Assembly: GCF_004006175.1 (NCBI RefSeq)
Contig: NZ_CP033219.1
Span: forward strand, 3,720,001 to 3,784,000
DNA length: 64,000 nt
DNA from: Parasedimentitalea marina
Lineage (GTDB): Bacteria; Pseudomonadota; Alphaproteobacteria; Rhodobacterales; Rhodobacteraceae
Direction: 5' to 3'
The position numbers and the translations under genes were made by a program. Below are positions 27,497 to 36,926 of the stretch, in pieces (the first letter of the stretch is position 1; each line of letters begins with the position of its first letter). The notes under the pieces are model-generated. The model worked only from the letters and a program-made list of their open reading frames with translations, had not been told where the DNA came from and searched no databases.

Positions 27497-29293
27497 ATGA
27501 GCGACACACCCACCGACGCAGGCACCGAAACCGGATCCAACCCATACCAGGTTCTGGCCCGCAAATATCGCCCCGAAACCTTTGCCGATCTGGTCGGCCA
27601 GGACGCCATGGTGCGAACACTGAAGAACGCCTTTGCGGCAGATCGCATTGCCCAGGCCTTTATCATGACCGGCATTCGCGGCACTGGTAAAACCACCACC
27701 GCGCGGGTCATCGCCAAGGGGATGAACTGCATCGGCCCGGATGGCACCGGCACCCCGACGACCGAGCCTTGCGGTGAATGTGAACACTGCGTTGCCATCA
27801 TGGAAGGCCGCCATGTCGATGTGATGGAGATGGATGCGGCCAGCCGGACAGGCGTCGGTGACATCCGCGAGATCATCGATTCCGTGGCCTATCGCGCCGC
27901 TTCAGCCCGCTATAAGATTTATATCATCGATGAGGTCCACATGCTGTCGACCAGTGCGTTCAACGCGCTGTTGAAGACACTGGAGGAACCGCCAGCGCAT
28001 GTGAAATTCATCTTTGCCACCACCGAGATCCGCAAGGTGCCGGTGACGGTCCTGTCACGCTGTCAGCGGTTTGACCTGCGCCGGATCGAACCCGAGGTGA
28101 TGATTGCACTGATCAGCAAGATTGCTAGCGCCGAGGGCGCGCAGATATCTGATGATGCGCTGGCGCTGATCACCCGCGCCGCCGAAGGCTCGGCCCGCGA
28201 TGCGACCTCACTGCTGGATCAGGCGATTTCCCACGGCGCCGGTGAAACCAGCGCCGATCAGGTGCGCGCCATGCTGGGACTGGCCGATCGTGGGCGGGTG
28301 CTGGACCTGATTGACATGATCCTGCGCGGCGATGCTGCCGCTGCACTGACCGAGTTGAGTGCGCAATACGCCGAAGGTGCAGATCCGCTGGCCGTGCTGC
28401 GGGATCTGGCCGAGATCACCCATTGGGTGTCAGTTGTAAAAATCACTCCGGATGCCGCCGAAGACCCCACCATTTCGCCCGACGAACGTGCGCGGGGCAG
28501 TCAGATGGCCCAAGCCCTGCCGATGCGGGTGCTGACCCGGATGTGGCAGATGCTTTTGAAAGCACTGGAAGAAGTCTCGGCTGCACCAAATGCCATGATG
28601 GCGGCTGAAATGGCGGTGATCCGGCTAACCCATGTCGCCGACCTGCCCAGCCCCGAAGAGCTGATCCGCAAGTTGCAGGACATGCCAACCCCGCCCCCGG
28701 CAACCCCGCCATCTGGTCCCAGTGGCGGCATGGCACTCGGTGGCGGCGCCCCCACCGGCAGCACCTATACCAACGCGCAGTCTGGCGCCGGCAGCCCGGT
28801 TGCGTCTGGGGGCAACGGCACAACGCTGGCCCTCGCCACCCAAGCCGATTCGGCGCTGGCCCGGTATCCCAGCTTTGAACATGTGGTCGAATTAATCCGC
28901 ACCCAGCGCGACGTAAAACTGCTGGTCGAGGTGGAAACCGGCGTGCGACTGGTATCCTATCAGCCGGGCCGGATCGAGTTCACCCCATCAGAGAGTGCCC
29001 CTGCCAATCTAGCCGCACGGCTGGGGACCGGGTTGCAGAACTGGACGGGCAGTCGCTGGACGGTGACAATTGTCTCGGATGGAGACGCGCAGACCATCGC
29101 GGAAAAGAACGACGCCGCCGAAAACGCCCTGCGCGCCAAGGCAACAGCACACCCTTTGGTGCAGGCCGTTTTGGAAAAATTCCCTAAGGCTAAGATCACC
29201 CGCATCCGAACTGCTGAGGAACTGCAGGCTGAGATAGCCGCTGATGCATTGCCTGAGGTCGAGGATGAATGGGACCCCTTCGAGGACGGCTGA
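27497..29293 (+). CDS. dnaX: DNA polymerase III subunit gamma/tau
   Basis: About 598 residues from the ATG at 27497. The frame is open further upstream, but the family begins close to NPYQVLARKYRP. It has the clamp-loader AAA+ module with P-loop GIRGTGKT (59-66), zinc site C78/C92/C95/C98, Walker B DEVHML and sensor SRCQRFDLRR. A Pro/Gly-rich linker (about 395-445) is followed by a tau C-terminal domain that binds the polymerase. I see no classic A-AAA-AAG slippery site, so a shorter gamma form by frameshifting is not predicted. ybaB and recR follow after an insertion of three genes. Confidence 0.95.
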   Translation: MSDTPTDAGTETGSNPYQVLARKYRPETFADLVGQDAMVRTLKNAFAADRIAQAFIMTGIRGTGKTTTARVIAKGMNCIGPDGTGTPTTEPCGECEHCVAIMEGRHVDVMEMDAASRTGVGDIREIIDSVAYRAASARYKIYIIDEVHMLSTSAFNALLKTLEEPPAHVKFIFATTEIRKVPVTVLSRCQRFDLRRIEPEVMIALISKIASAEGAQISDDALALITRAAEGSARDATSLLDQAISHGAGETSADQVRAMLGLADRGRVLDLIDMILRGDAAAALTELSAQYAEGADPLAVLRDLAEITHWVSVVKITPDAAEDPTISPDERARGSQMAQALPMRVLTRMWQMLLKALEEVSAAPNAMMAAEMAVIRLTHVADLPSPEELIRKLQDMPTPPPATPPSGPSGGMALGGGAPTGSTYTNAQSGAGSPVASGGNGTTLALATQADSALARYPSFEHVVELIRTQRDVKLLVEVETGVRLVSYQPGRIEFTPSESAPANLAARLGTGLQNWTGSRWTVTIVSDGDAQTIAEKNDAAENALRAKATAHPLVQAVLEKFPKAKITRIRTAEELQAEIAADALPEVEDEWDPFEDG

Positions 29294-29320
29294 CGTGCAG
29301 CCGCCCCACCTGGAGAGGTG

Positions 29321-29866
29321 TCAGGTGACGACATCATCCGTTTTCACCACCTTTGCATAACCCATTGCCAGCGGAGCCATAAAGGCAGCGTGCACCTGCA
29401 CAGCGTTCAACTCGACGCCATCAAAACCCATTTCTTTGGCCCCACAGGCGTCCTCGACCACGGTGACTTGAAACCCGAAATCTGCCGCAGCCCGCGCCGT
29501 GGCATCGATGCACATCTGGCTCATCGCGCCGCAGATGGTGACCGCCTCTATCTTGGCCTCTCGCAGAATGTCCAACAACCCGGTGTCGTGAAAACTGTTG
29601 GCACGTGCCTTGGTCAACACCGGCTCGCCAGCCTTTGGTGCCACCGAAACATGGATCTCAGCACCTGCCGTTCCGGGTCGGAAAAACGGCGCCTCAGATG
29701 AGGCGTTTTCGTGCCGGATATGAACCACAACGAGGCCCTTTTCACGGGCATCAGTCAGCAGGTCAGCGGCGTTGGTTGAAACGCGTTCCATCTGGTGTAA
29801 CGGCCAATCACCGCCGTCGAAATAATCGTTCTGGATATCCACCAGGATCAGGGCTGTCTTGGGCAT
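29321..29866 (-). CDS. isochorismatase-family cysteine hydrolase
   Basis: This 181-residue protein has the catalytic triad pattern of the family: D10 in ALILVDIQNDY, a Lys in VLTKARANSF, and Cys in CGAMSQMCIDAT (the second Cys is the nucleophile). Relatives cleave amides such as nicotinamide, N-carbamoyl compounds or biuret. The exact substrate is not readable. It is divergent, 68 bp away, from a GlxA-type regulator, a common pairing, so that regulator probably controls it. Confidence 0.88.
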   Translation of the reverse strand: MPKTALILVDIQNDYFDGGDWPLHQMERVSTNAADLLTDAREKGLVVVHIRHENASSEAPFFRPGTAGAEIHVSVAPKAGEPVLTKARANSFHDTGLLDILREAKIEAVTICGAMSQMCIDATARAAADFGFQVTVVEDACGAKEMGFDGVELNAVQVHAAFMAPLAMGYAKVVKTDDVVT

Positions 29867-29934
29867 CGTAGTCTCCTAAATGTTGATACATGCCCGTTTC
29901 TGGCGCGGCTTGACCCAATAGGCGATTGGCGCAT

Positions 29935-30888
29935 ATGACAATATATATGCAGATCACGCCAAAACCCACTATTGCCCTTATTGATTATCCCGGCGTCCAG
30001 CGTTCGGCCCTGTGGGGGTTGGCGGATATGTTCGCCCTGCTGCCCAGATTACAAGACCAGGGGTCTGGCCCCGACATACGCATTATCAGCCCAACCGCCC
30101 CAGACACCCGCCCCTGCGACGCCTTTGTCTTTCCGCCTTCGATTGATGGCAGCCTGGGCACCGAGGCTCCGCAGCTGCTGGACTGGGCCGTCACCCAACA
30201 TCACGCCGGTGCATTGGCCTGTTCTGTTTGTGCCGGGGCCTTTTGGTTGGGCCATGCCGACCTGCTGACCGGGCGCCCAGCCACCACCCATTGGGCCCTC
30301 GAAGAGCCTTTTCGGGCAGCCTTTCCCAAGGTTGATCTGCGGCCCGAACATATTCTGATCGATGACCACGACGTCATCACCGCCGGGGGATTGATGGCCT
30401 GGCTGGATCTGGGGCTGCATTTGACCGGGCGCTGGTACGGCGGTGATGCCGTCTCTCGGCTGGCCCGGCATCTGCTGATCGACCCCGCCGGGCGCGAACA
30501 GCGGCATTACTCCAGCTTTCGTCCCAACCGCAGCCATGGCGACGTGCAGATCCTGACAGTGCAGCGCCATATGGAACAACAGGTTCAGGACCAAATGCAG
30601 GCCGAGCAGTTGGCAAAGCTCGCGGCCATGTCCCTGCGCACCTTCATACGTCGCTTTCAATCGGCCACCGGCTATCCCCCCGCCACCTATTTGCAGGCCC
30701 TGCGAATCGAAAAAGCACGGGCAGCCCTGGAACGTGGCGGCGATAGCGTCAGCGAAATCGCCTGGAGTGTCGGGTATCAGGATCTTTCGGCGTTTTCCCG
30801 AGTGTTCAAATCCCGCACAGGACTAAGTCCCGGCACCTACCGACGCCGGTTCCATATCCGTGCAGCTCAGCGATCCATGGCCGATTGA
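29935..30888 (+). CDS. GlxA-family AraC regulator with DJ-1/PfpI domain
   Basis: About 317 residues. The start is uncertain between the ATGs at 29935 and 29947, as neither has a ribosome site. The N-terminal DJ-1/PfpI-like domain (about 10-190) contains the elbow SVCAGAFWLG. The C-terminal AraC part (about 215-310) has two helix-turn-helices (LAKLAAMSLRTFIRRF and VSEIAWSVGYQDLSAFSRVFK). It probably senses a small metabolite and activates the divergent cysteine hydrolase gene. Confidence 0.88.
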   Translation: MTIYMQITPKPTIALIDYPGVQRSALWGLADMFALLPRLQDQGSGPDIRIISPTAPDTRPCDAFVFPPSIDGSLGTEAPQLLDWAVTQHHAGALACSVCAGAFWLGHADLLTGRPATTHWALEEPFRAAFPKVDLRPEHILIDDHDVITAGGLMAWLDLGLHLTGRWYGGDAVSRLARHLLIDPAGREQRHYSSFRPNRSHGDVQILTVQRHMEQQVQDQMQAEQLAKLAAMSLRTFIRRFQSATGYPPATYLQALRIEKARAALERGGDSVSEIAWSVGYQDLSAFSRVFKSRTGLSPGTYRRRFHIRAAQRSMAD

Positions 30889-30962
30889 GCCCCCCTTTCC
30901 CCTTGTATGGTTGGCACCGCGACCGTATTTAGCAGGCAAAACCATCCTATAGGAGAGATCCA

Positions 30963-31307
30963 ATGCTCAAAGGCCTCGGCGGTCTTGGCGATATGGCCAA
31001 GATGATGAAATCGGCACAGGACCTGCAAACCAAAATGACCCAGATGCAGGACGACTTGCACAATGTCATGGTCACCGGCGAGTCTGGTGCTGGCCTGGTG
31101 AAAGCAACCGCCAGCGCCAAAGGCGAGTTGAAGGCGCTGGATATCGATCCGTCGATCTTCAACGGTGACGACAAAGAAGTGGTCGAGGACCTGATCCTGG
31201 CAGCCGTCAAGGACGCCCAGACCAAAGCAGCCGATAAGGCACAGGAAGAAATGGCGCGCCTGACCGAAAGCATGGGCCTGCCCAAGGACGTCAAGCTGCC
31301 GTTCTAA
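30963..31307 (+). CDS. ybaB: YbaB/EbfC nucleoid-associated protein
   Basis: This 114-residue protein has the family's MLKGLGGLGDMAKMMKSAQ start, a long first helix and a central sheet (ESGAGLVKATASAKGELK). It forms dimers that bind DNA without strong sequence preference. AGGAGAG precedes the ATG. The usual dnaX-ybaB-recR order is preserved, but dnaX is separated by the hydrolase/GlxA pair, and a TraB-family gene sits between ybaB and recR. Confidence 0.95.
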   Translation: MLKGLGGLGDMAKMMKSAQDLQTKMTQMQDDLHNVMVTGESGAGLVKATASAKGELKALDIDPSIFNGDDKEVVEDLILAAVKDAQTKAADKAQEEMARLTESMGLPKDVKLPF

Positions 31308-31311
31308 GGGT

Positions 31312-32388
31312 ATGTACGTTTTGAAACCCCTAGTGTTCGCCCTGTCACTCCTGGTGCCCGCCGCAGTGCAGGCCCAGGCTTGGGCGACACGCGAGGCCTG
31401 CACGGTTACCTCGGCCACGATTGACCCGCAGGTCCTGCCTGATGCGTTACTTGCCAGCCTTCGGGCTGAGGCCGTCAAAATGCCCAATCCAAACGGCAGA
31501 TTTTGGCGGATTCAATCACCAGAAGGTGCGGTCTCACATCTGTGGGGCACAATGCATTCAAATGATCCGCTGGTGCTGGATCTCCCACTAATTCTGCAAC
31601 AGCGGATCGCGGGCGCCCGGATCGTAGCGCTGGAATTCGACCCTGTGTTCGCGTCTCGCCAATCGGTTCGGGATCATCAGGAAAAAGACCTGTTCCGCCC
31701 AAATAACAGTACCTACAGTTTTGATAACTCGGGACTGGACCCGCTGATTATCGATTGGATTCGCACCCGGCTTGATGGATTGGGCTGGGGGCGCGAGGCC
31801 GCTGATTATCTGACGTTACCGGTCATCGTCGAAAACTTGTTGTCTGACCCCTGTGACGATTTTGCTGCCGGCGTGGTTCCTGATCAGGATAGCCTGATCC
31901 AAACCTTTGGCATGATTGGTGGCGCCCGCATTCTGGGTCTCGAGCCTCCAAATGCGCTGACAGATTTTCTGACTGAGCCGCAAAATCAAGACACGACCCT
32001 GTCCATTCTGGCAGTCTACGGCGCCTATCTAGACCCGCTGACAACCGCCGCCTCCCGGGCGACAAGCTTTGCGCTGTATCTGCAGGGTGATTTGGCGCTA
32101 GAGCGTCAATGGGAGAGGTCCACCCTGACCCGGATCTATGGCGAAGAACTGGCTGATCTGCATTTGCAAAGAGCCGATGATTACTTACTGACCCAACGCA
32201 ACAAGACCTTCCTGCAGACCGCCCAACCCGTGTTGCAAGAGGGCGGCGTGTTCATGGCCATTGGCTCATTCCATTTGCCGGGTGAACAGGGCATGATCGA
32301 ACTCCTGCGCCAGGCGGGTTATACCGTCACTCGCATCCCTCTGCCCGGTGAAGTTCCGGATGCCCCTGACGAAGTGAAGCTGGAATGA
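31312..32388 (+). CDS. secreted TraB/GumN-family protein
   Basis: This 358-residue protein has an N-terminal Sec signal ([23 protein letters not shown]). Both family motifs are present: [11 protein letters not shown] near residue 76 and the C-terminal [17 protein letters not shown] with GSFH. The family (Tiki/TraB/GumN) includes metal-dependent proteases, but bacterial roles are mostly unknown. Its start lies 4 bp after the ybaB stop, and its stop overlaps the recR ATG (ATGA), so it is co-transcribed with recombination genes without a clear functional tie. Confidence 0.85.
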   Translation: MYVLKPLVFALSLLVPAAVQAQAWATREACTVTSATIDPQVLPDALLASLRAEAVKMPNPNGRFWRIQSPEGAVSHLWGTMHSNDPLVLDLPLILQQRIAGARIVALEFDPVFASRQSVRDHQEKDLFRPNNSTYSFDNSGLDPLIIDWIRTRLDGLGWGREAADYLTLPVIVENLLSDPCDDFAAGVVPDQDSLIQTFGMIGGARILGLEPPNALTDFLTEPQNQDTTLSILAVYGAYLDPLTTAASRATSFALYLQGDLALERQWERSTLTRIYGEELADLHLQRADDYLLTQRNKTFLQTAQPVLQEGGVFMAIGSFHLPGEQGMIELLRQAGYTVTRIPLPGEVPDAPDEVKLE

Positions 32389-32981
32389 GCAATTCTACCG
32401 ACGACATCGAAATCCTGATTGACCTGATGGCCAAACTGCCCGGCCTTGGCCCGCGCTCAGCCCGGCGTGCGGTGCTACACCTGATCCGCAAGCGCGCATT
32501 ACTGCTGACGCCGCTGGCCGATTCGATGAGCCAGGTCGCAATCAGTGCCCGCGAATGTCTGAACTGCGGCAATGTCGGCACCTCTGAAATCTGCGATATC
32601 TGTCAGGACGAGTCCCGCGCCAATGGCGAACTCTGCGTGGTCGAAGATGTCGGTGATCTGTGGGCGATGGAACGCGCCGCTGTATTCAAAGGTCGTTACC
32701 ACGTGCTGGGCGGCACCCTGTCCGCGCTTGATGCCATTGGCCCCGACGAGCTGCGCATCCCGCGTCTGGTCGACCGGGTCACAGCCGAGGCCGTTAACGA
32801 GGTCATTTTGGCGTTGAATGTCACCATCGACGGCCAGACCACCTCGCATTACATCGCCGATTTGCTACAGGATCAGGTCAAACTGACCACGCTGGCACAG
32901 GGTGTGCCAATCGGCGGCGAGCTGGATTATCTGGATGACGGCACCATCACCGCCGCGCTGCGCGCCCGCAAAGAGATTTGA
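32385..32981 (+). CDS. recR: recombination mediator RecR
   Basis: This 198-residue protein has the N-terminal helix-hairpin-helix [14 protein letters not shown]. The zinc finger is C58-x2-C61-x8-C70-x2-C73, followed by a Toprim domain ([13 protein letters not shown]) and the C-terminal [17 protein letters not shown] that closes the ring. RecR works with RecO and RecF to load RecA on gapped DNA. It overlaps the upstream TraB-family gene by four bases and is followed by a strong terminator. Confidence 0.96.
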   Translation: MSNSTDDIEILIDLMAKLPGLGPRSARRAVLHLIRKRALLLTPLADSMSQVAISARECLNCGNVGTSEICDICQDESRANGELCVVEDVGDLWAMERAAVFKGRYHVLGGTLSALDAIGPDELRIPRLVDRVTAEAVNEVILALNVTIDGQTTSHYIADLLQDQVKLTTLAQGVPIGGELDYLDDGTITAALRARKEI

Positions 32982-33034
32982 GCCAAACAAAAGCCGCACA
33001 GATTGCTTGCAACTATAGTCAGCAGAAAATGAAA

Positions 33035-33059
33035 AACCCGGCACTTGGCCGGGTTTTTT
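33035..33059. terminator. two-way terminator between recR and trcR
   Basis: AACCCGGC-ACTTG-GCCGGGTT forms an 8-bp stem, followed by TTTTTT on the plus strand and by a T-rich stretch on the minus strand. It serves the convergent recR and trcR genes. Confidence 0.9.
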
Positions 33060-33077
33060 GTACTTTTTGAGAAGGGA

Positions 33078-33854
33078 TCAACCGCGCGGATCGTCGCTGT
33101 TGTCATCCTCGTCTTCATCTTCGTCGCCACCACCAGCTGGCAGGTTGAAGAAGCTGTCGGCATCAACCGGCGCCTCTCTGCTCGGCTCTTCATCATGACC
33201 ACCACCCAGCGTAAAGGTCTCCAGACCCTCCATGCCGCTTGGGATCTTCGGCTCGGTGTCCATCTCCAGCGACTGTTCGGTGCTGACCAGCTTGCGACGT
33301 TCGTCATCGCTCATCACGCCACCTTCAGCAGCTTTCTTGGCAGCCGCTTTTTGCACGGCCTGGTCCAGCTCGGACTGTTTACACAGGCCCAGCGCAACCG
33401 GATCGATCGGCTGAATGTTGGCGATGTTCCAGTGTGTCCGCTCGCGGATCGCCTGGATTGTCGGCTTGGTTGTACCCACCAATTTCGAAATCTGGCTGTC
33501 TGCCAATTCGGGGTGGAACTTGACCAACCAATAGATCGATGCCGGACGGTCCTGACGCTTGGACAGCGGCGTATAGCGTGGGCCACGGCGCTTTTCTTCA
33601 CCCGCAGCGGCGGCATAGAACTTTAACTTCAGCTTGTGCAACGGGCTTGCCTCAGCTGCGGTGATCTCTTCCTGAGACAGCTGATTGTTGGCGACCGGGT
33701 CAAACCCCTTGACGCCCTGGGCCACGTCGCCATCAGCGATGCCCTGTACTTCCAGCTCGTGCAGATCAACAAAGTCCGCAATCTGTTTAAAGCTGATGGT
33801 GGTATTGTCCACCAGCCACACAGCGGTTGCTTTGGCCATCAACGGTTTTGCCAT
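33078..33854 (-). CDS. trcR: DUF1013 cell-cycle regulator TrcR
   Basis: This 258-residue alphaproteobacterial protein of the DUF1013 family opens MAKPLMAKATAVWLVDNTTISFKQIADFVDLHELEV, a helix-turn-helix-like start. It then has LVKFHPELADSQISKLVGTTKPTIQ, a second helix-turn-helix. The C-terminus is acidic and low in complexity (EDEDEDDNSDD). The family is reported as a conserved, transcription-linked cell-cycle factor in this class. GGAGATGAG precedes the ATG. It stands alone as a monocistron. Confidence 0.9.
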   Translation of the reverse strand: MAKPLMAKATAVWLVDNTTISFKQIADFVDLHELEVQGIADGDVAQGVKGFDPVANNQLSQEEITAAEASPLHKLKLKFYAAAAGEEKRRGPRYTPLSKRQDRPASIYWLVKFHPELADSQISKLVGTTKPTIQAIRERTHWNIANIQPIDPVALGLCKQSELDQAVQKAAAKKAAEGGVMSDDERRKLVSTEQSLEMDTEPKIPSGMEGLETFTLGGGHDEEPSREAPVDADSFFNLPAGGGDEDEDEDDNSDDPRG

Positions 33855-33985
33855 GTGCTCATCTCCATTTACAACACATCTTCCCCGCCGCCTGAAATAG
33901 GCTGCCCCGCCTTAGGGGTCTGGTTTCCATTGTCGGGGAATTTGAACTCTATATAGTCGCGATATTTCAATTTGGGAAGAGCCGA

Positions 33986-34633
33986 ATGCGCAGCATGATT
34001 TTGACGGTTGGATTTGCCCTTTGGGCCATGGGAATTGGGGCCGCCAGCGCCGAAGGTGAAAAAGCCGGAGTGTTCGACTATTACGTCCTGGCGCTCAGCT
34101 GGTCCCCCAACTGGTGCGCGCTCGAAGGGGACGCGCGCGATTCTGATCAATGCGACGCACGCCACGACTACGGCTGGACCCTGCACGGGCTATGGCCCCA
34201 ATTCCACCGCGGCTGGCCAACCTACTGCCGCACCTCAGTCGCGCCCCCCACCCGCCGGATGAGCGCCGAGATGACCGACATCATGGGCAGCCCCGGTCTG
34301 GCCTGGCACCAGTGGAAAAAACACGGCACCTGTGCGGGCCTGCAGGCGCAAAGCTACTATGACCTGATGCGCGTGGCCTACAACATGGTGGAACGCCCTG
34401 CCATTTTTCGGAAACTGGACAAAGACGTCACCCTGCCTGCCTCATTGATCGAAGAGGCCTTTTTGAAAGCCAACCCAGATCTGGAGAAAGACATGCTGAC
34501 CGTGACCTGCCGTGACGGATATATTCAAGAGGCCAGGATCTGCCTGTCACGCGACCTGACCCCAGTGCCCTGCGGCCGCGATGTCATCCGCGACTGCAGT
34601 TTGAACAACGCCCGCTTCACGCCGGTGCGGTGA
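33986..34633 (+). CDS. secreted ribonuclease T2
   Basis: This 215-residue protein has a signal peptide (cleaved near ASA-EGEK). Both active-site segments of the T2 family are present: WTLHGLWPQ with H67, and WHQWKKHGTC with H108 and H113. Six or more cysteines in the mature part suggest disulfides. It degrades RNA outside the cytoplasm via 2',3'-cyclic phosphates. No partner gene is adjacent, and the role may be scavenging nucleotides. Confidence 0.92.
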   Translation: MRSMILTVGFALWAMGIGAASAEGEKAGVFDYYVLALSWSPNWCALEGDARDSDQCDARHDYGWTLHGLWPQFHRGWPTYCRTSVAPPTRRMSAEMTDIMGSPGLAWHQWKKHGTCAGLQAQSYYDLMRVAYNMVERPAIFRKLDKDVTLPASLIEEAFLKANPDLEKDMLTVTCRDGYIQEARICLSRDLTPVPCGRDVIRDCSLNNARFTPVR

Positions 34634-34825
34634 CCGAAGGCGTTGCGCAGGGTCATCTAGGGCCAGTGTATGCGCGCACATTGCAGAAATTGATATGTCA
34701 CGTTCACGGCACTTCAAAGGAAAGCTGCACCCTTTGCGCTATTGTCAACTCAAGTGCCGCGCCCAGTGACGACCCTGAAACTGCCCGACGGCACCGCTGC
34801 CATGGATAGTGAAAGGAGCCCGCTT

Positions 34826-35683
34826 ATGGCTAAATCAATTGGCAACCCGCTCAGCTGGCTGTTTCAGCACGCTGAAACGACCAGCTACCACATCTCAGCC
34901 TCGGTCGACCAAATGGGCAGCGACATGGCCCGTGACCTGCCAAAGGTGCGACGGCTGGAACTGTCGGATTTGAAATATGCACTTAAGGCTGGCGCCGAGG
35001 ATTTTACCAGCTGCCGCAGCGACGCGATGTTTCTGGTGCTGTTCTATCCATTGATCGGGATCATGATGGTGGTCATGGGATTTTCGATGAACCTGCTGCC
35101 CTTACTGGTGCCGGTCATTATGGGCTTTGCCCTGATCGGCCCGCTTGCCGCTGTTGGCCTATATGAAATGTCCCGCCAACGCGAAGCTGGACATGATCCA
35201 AAATGGGGAGATGCCCTTGAAGTAATCCGCGCACCGTCCTTTGGCGCCATGCTGATGCTTGGTGTCTACCTTGCTGCGCTGTTCTTTGCCTGGTTGATCT
35301 GCGCCAACGCTGTCTACGCCTGGACCCTCGGCCCCGAAGCCCCGACCTCTCTTACTGTGTTTGTCATGGACACATTCACAACACCTGCGGGATGGAGCAT
35401 GATCATTGTAGGCACTGGCCTCGGGGCTCTCTTTGCACTGGCGGCACTGGCCATCAGCATTGTGTCTTTCCCACTGCTTCTGGATCGCAACGTTGGCCTA
35501 CCGGTCGCGGTCATCACTTCGGTTCGCGTGCTGCGTGCCAGTCCGGTTGTCGCATTGGTCTGGGGCGGATTGATCGGCGCCAGCCTGTTCATCGCCTCAA
35601 TTCCGTTCCTGTTGGGTTTGGTCGTGGTGGTGCCCATTTTTGGCCATGCCACCTGGCACCTGTACCGCCGCGCGGTTGAATAA
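34826..35683 (+). CDS. DUF2189 membrane protein
   Basis: About 285 residues from the ATG at 34826, which follows GAAAGGAGCC; the longer frame from 34742 lacks a ribosome site. About six membrane helices occupy residues 70-280 after a soluble N-terminus ending VRRLELSDLKYALKAG.EDF, the typical DUF2189 entry motif. The family is uncharacterised and common in Rhodobacterales. A hairpin terminator follows. No operon partner is present. Confidence 0.88.
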   Translation: MAKSIGNPLSWLFQHAETTSYHISASVDQMGSDMARDLPKVRRLELSDLKYALKAGAEDFTSCRSDAMFLVLFYPLIGIMMVVMGFSMNLLPLLVPVIMGFALIGPLAAVGLYEMSRQREAGHDPKWGDALEVIRAPSFGAMLMLGVYLAALFFAWLICANAVYAWTLGPEAPTSLTVFVMDTFTTPAGWSMIIVGTGLGALFALAALAISIVSFPLLLDRNVGLPVAVITSVRVLRASPVVALVWGGLIGASLFIASIPFLLGLVVVVPIFGHATWHLYRRAVE

Positions 35684-35699
35684 CCTGCCGGAAACACCA

Positions 35700-35727
35700 G
35701 CTATGGCCCCATCACGGTGGCCATAGC
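35700..35727. terminator. hairpin between DUF2189 and QOR genes
   Basis: GCTATGGCC..GGCCATAGC pairs over 9 bp between convergent genes. The plus strand continues CGTCTGTTTTCTTT, a modest U tract. Confidence 0.7.
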
Positions 35728-35739
35728 CGTCTGTTTTCT

Positions 35740-36726
35740 TTAGCCCGCCACCTTCAGCACAATCTTGCCGATATGGCCTGAGCTTTCCATGCGGGCATGG
35801 GCCGCCGCGGCATCCGCCAGCGCAAACTCGCTATCCATCACCGGCGCCACCTGCCCCGACTCGAGCAGCGGCCAAACCACTTCAAACAGCTCGTCCGCGA
35901 TGCGGGCCTTGGCCAAATCACTTTGTGGCCGCAACGTCGAACCGGTCACTGTCAGCCGCCGCATCATGATCTGAGCAAAGTTCAACTCGACCTTGGGTCC
36001 GGACAGAAAGGCGATCTGCACCAGGCGGCCGTCATCTGCCAGCGATTTGATATTACGGGGAATATAATCACCACCCACCATATCAAGGATCAGGTTCGCG
36101 CCCCCCTGCCCGCGCAAGACATCGACAAAGTCCTCGTCCCGGTAGTTGATCACCCGCTCCGCTCCCAGGTCCAGACAGGCCTGACACTTCTCATCCGATC
36201 CCGCTGTGGCAAAAACCCGCGCGCCCAGCACACTGGCCAACTGAATTGCAGTCGTGCCAATGCCACTGGATCCCCCATGCACAAGAAACCGCTCGCCAGC
36301 CTGCAACCCACCGCGACCGAACACATTCGACCAAACGGTAAAGAACGTTTCAGGCAGGCAGGCCGCCTGCTTCAGATCCATCCCTTTGGGAATAGGCAGA
36401 CAATGCGCCGCCGGGGTCGCCACATAGTCGGCATAGCCACCGCCGGGCAGCAATCCACAGACCAGATCCCCCTGCACAAGGTCACTCACACCCGCCCCAA
36501 CAGCCACCACTTCACCCGAGGCCTCCAGCCCCGGCAGATCGCTGGCTCCAGGTGGCGGTGCATAGGCCCCTGCCCGTTGCAAAGCATCCGGCCTGTTGAC
36601 CCCCGCATAGGCCACCTTGATCACCACCTGACCATGGCCCGGCACCGGAATTGGCCGCTCCGTCAGCTGCAAAACATCTGGTCCACCTGGGGTGGATATC
36701 TCAACAGCACGCATCATTTCACTCAT
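35740..36726 (-). CDS. NAD(P)H:quinone oxidoreductase, PIG3-like MDR family
   Basis: About 328 residues from the ATG at 36726, which has AAGGAAAGGATC just upstream. It is a zinc-free medium-chain reductase: no catalytic zinc cysteines are seen at the usual positions. NADPH binding is shown by HGGSSGIGTTAIQLA (about 145-160). PGLEASGEVVAVG and the GVNRPDALQRAG stretch place it in the PIG3/QOR group. It reduces quinones or enals with NADPH; the natural substrate is unknown. It is convergent with DUF2189. Confidence 0.88.
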   Translation of the reverse strand: MSEMMRAVEISTPGGPDVLQLTERPIPVPGHGQVVIKVAYAGVNRPDALQRAGAYAPPPGASDLPGLEASGEVVAVGAGVSDLVQGDLVCGLLPGGGYADYVATPAAHCLPIPKGMDLKQAACLPETFFTVWSNVFGRGGLQAGERFLVHGGSSGIGTTAIQLASVLGARVFATAGSDEKCQACLDLGAERVINYRDEDFVDVLRGQGGANLILDMVGGDYIPRNIKSLADDGRLVQIAFLSGPKVELNFAQIMMRRLTVTGSTLRPQSDLAKARIADELFEVVWPLLESGQVAPVMDSEFALADAAAAHARMESSGHIGKIVLKVAG

Positions 36727-36826
36727 CAGGGATCCTTTCCTTTGCCCTATGCCTAGCATCACAGCGCGGACCTGCAAACGCTGATCCTCTAGCGACAAAT
36801 CGCTTGGTCAACGGCCATGCGCAACC

Positions 36827-36888
36827 GCGCCGCGCCTGCGCGGCGCTCGGCCCAACGGGAGAAGGGCATGGAGATGCCCGACGACGGG
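36827..36888. repeat. cluster of three hairpins between QOR and COQ9 genes
   Basis: Three stems follow one another: GCGCCGCGC-CT-GCGCGGCGC (36827-36846, perfect), GGGCAT-GGAG-ATGCCC (36864-36879) and CCCG-ACGA-CGGG (36877-36888, sharing bases with the second). There is no T run. It looks like a REP-type intergenic element or a structured 3' region of the COQ9 transcript. Confidence 0.6.
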
Positions 36889-36926
36889 CGGGAGCTCCGG
36901 TCAGTTAAATTAGAATAAGCCCATGA

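Noticed and set aside
27497..29293. Programmed frameshift in dnaX making a gamma form
   Set aside because: No A-AAA-AAG type slippery heptamer with a following stem was found.
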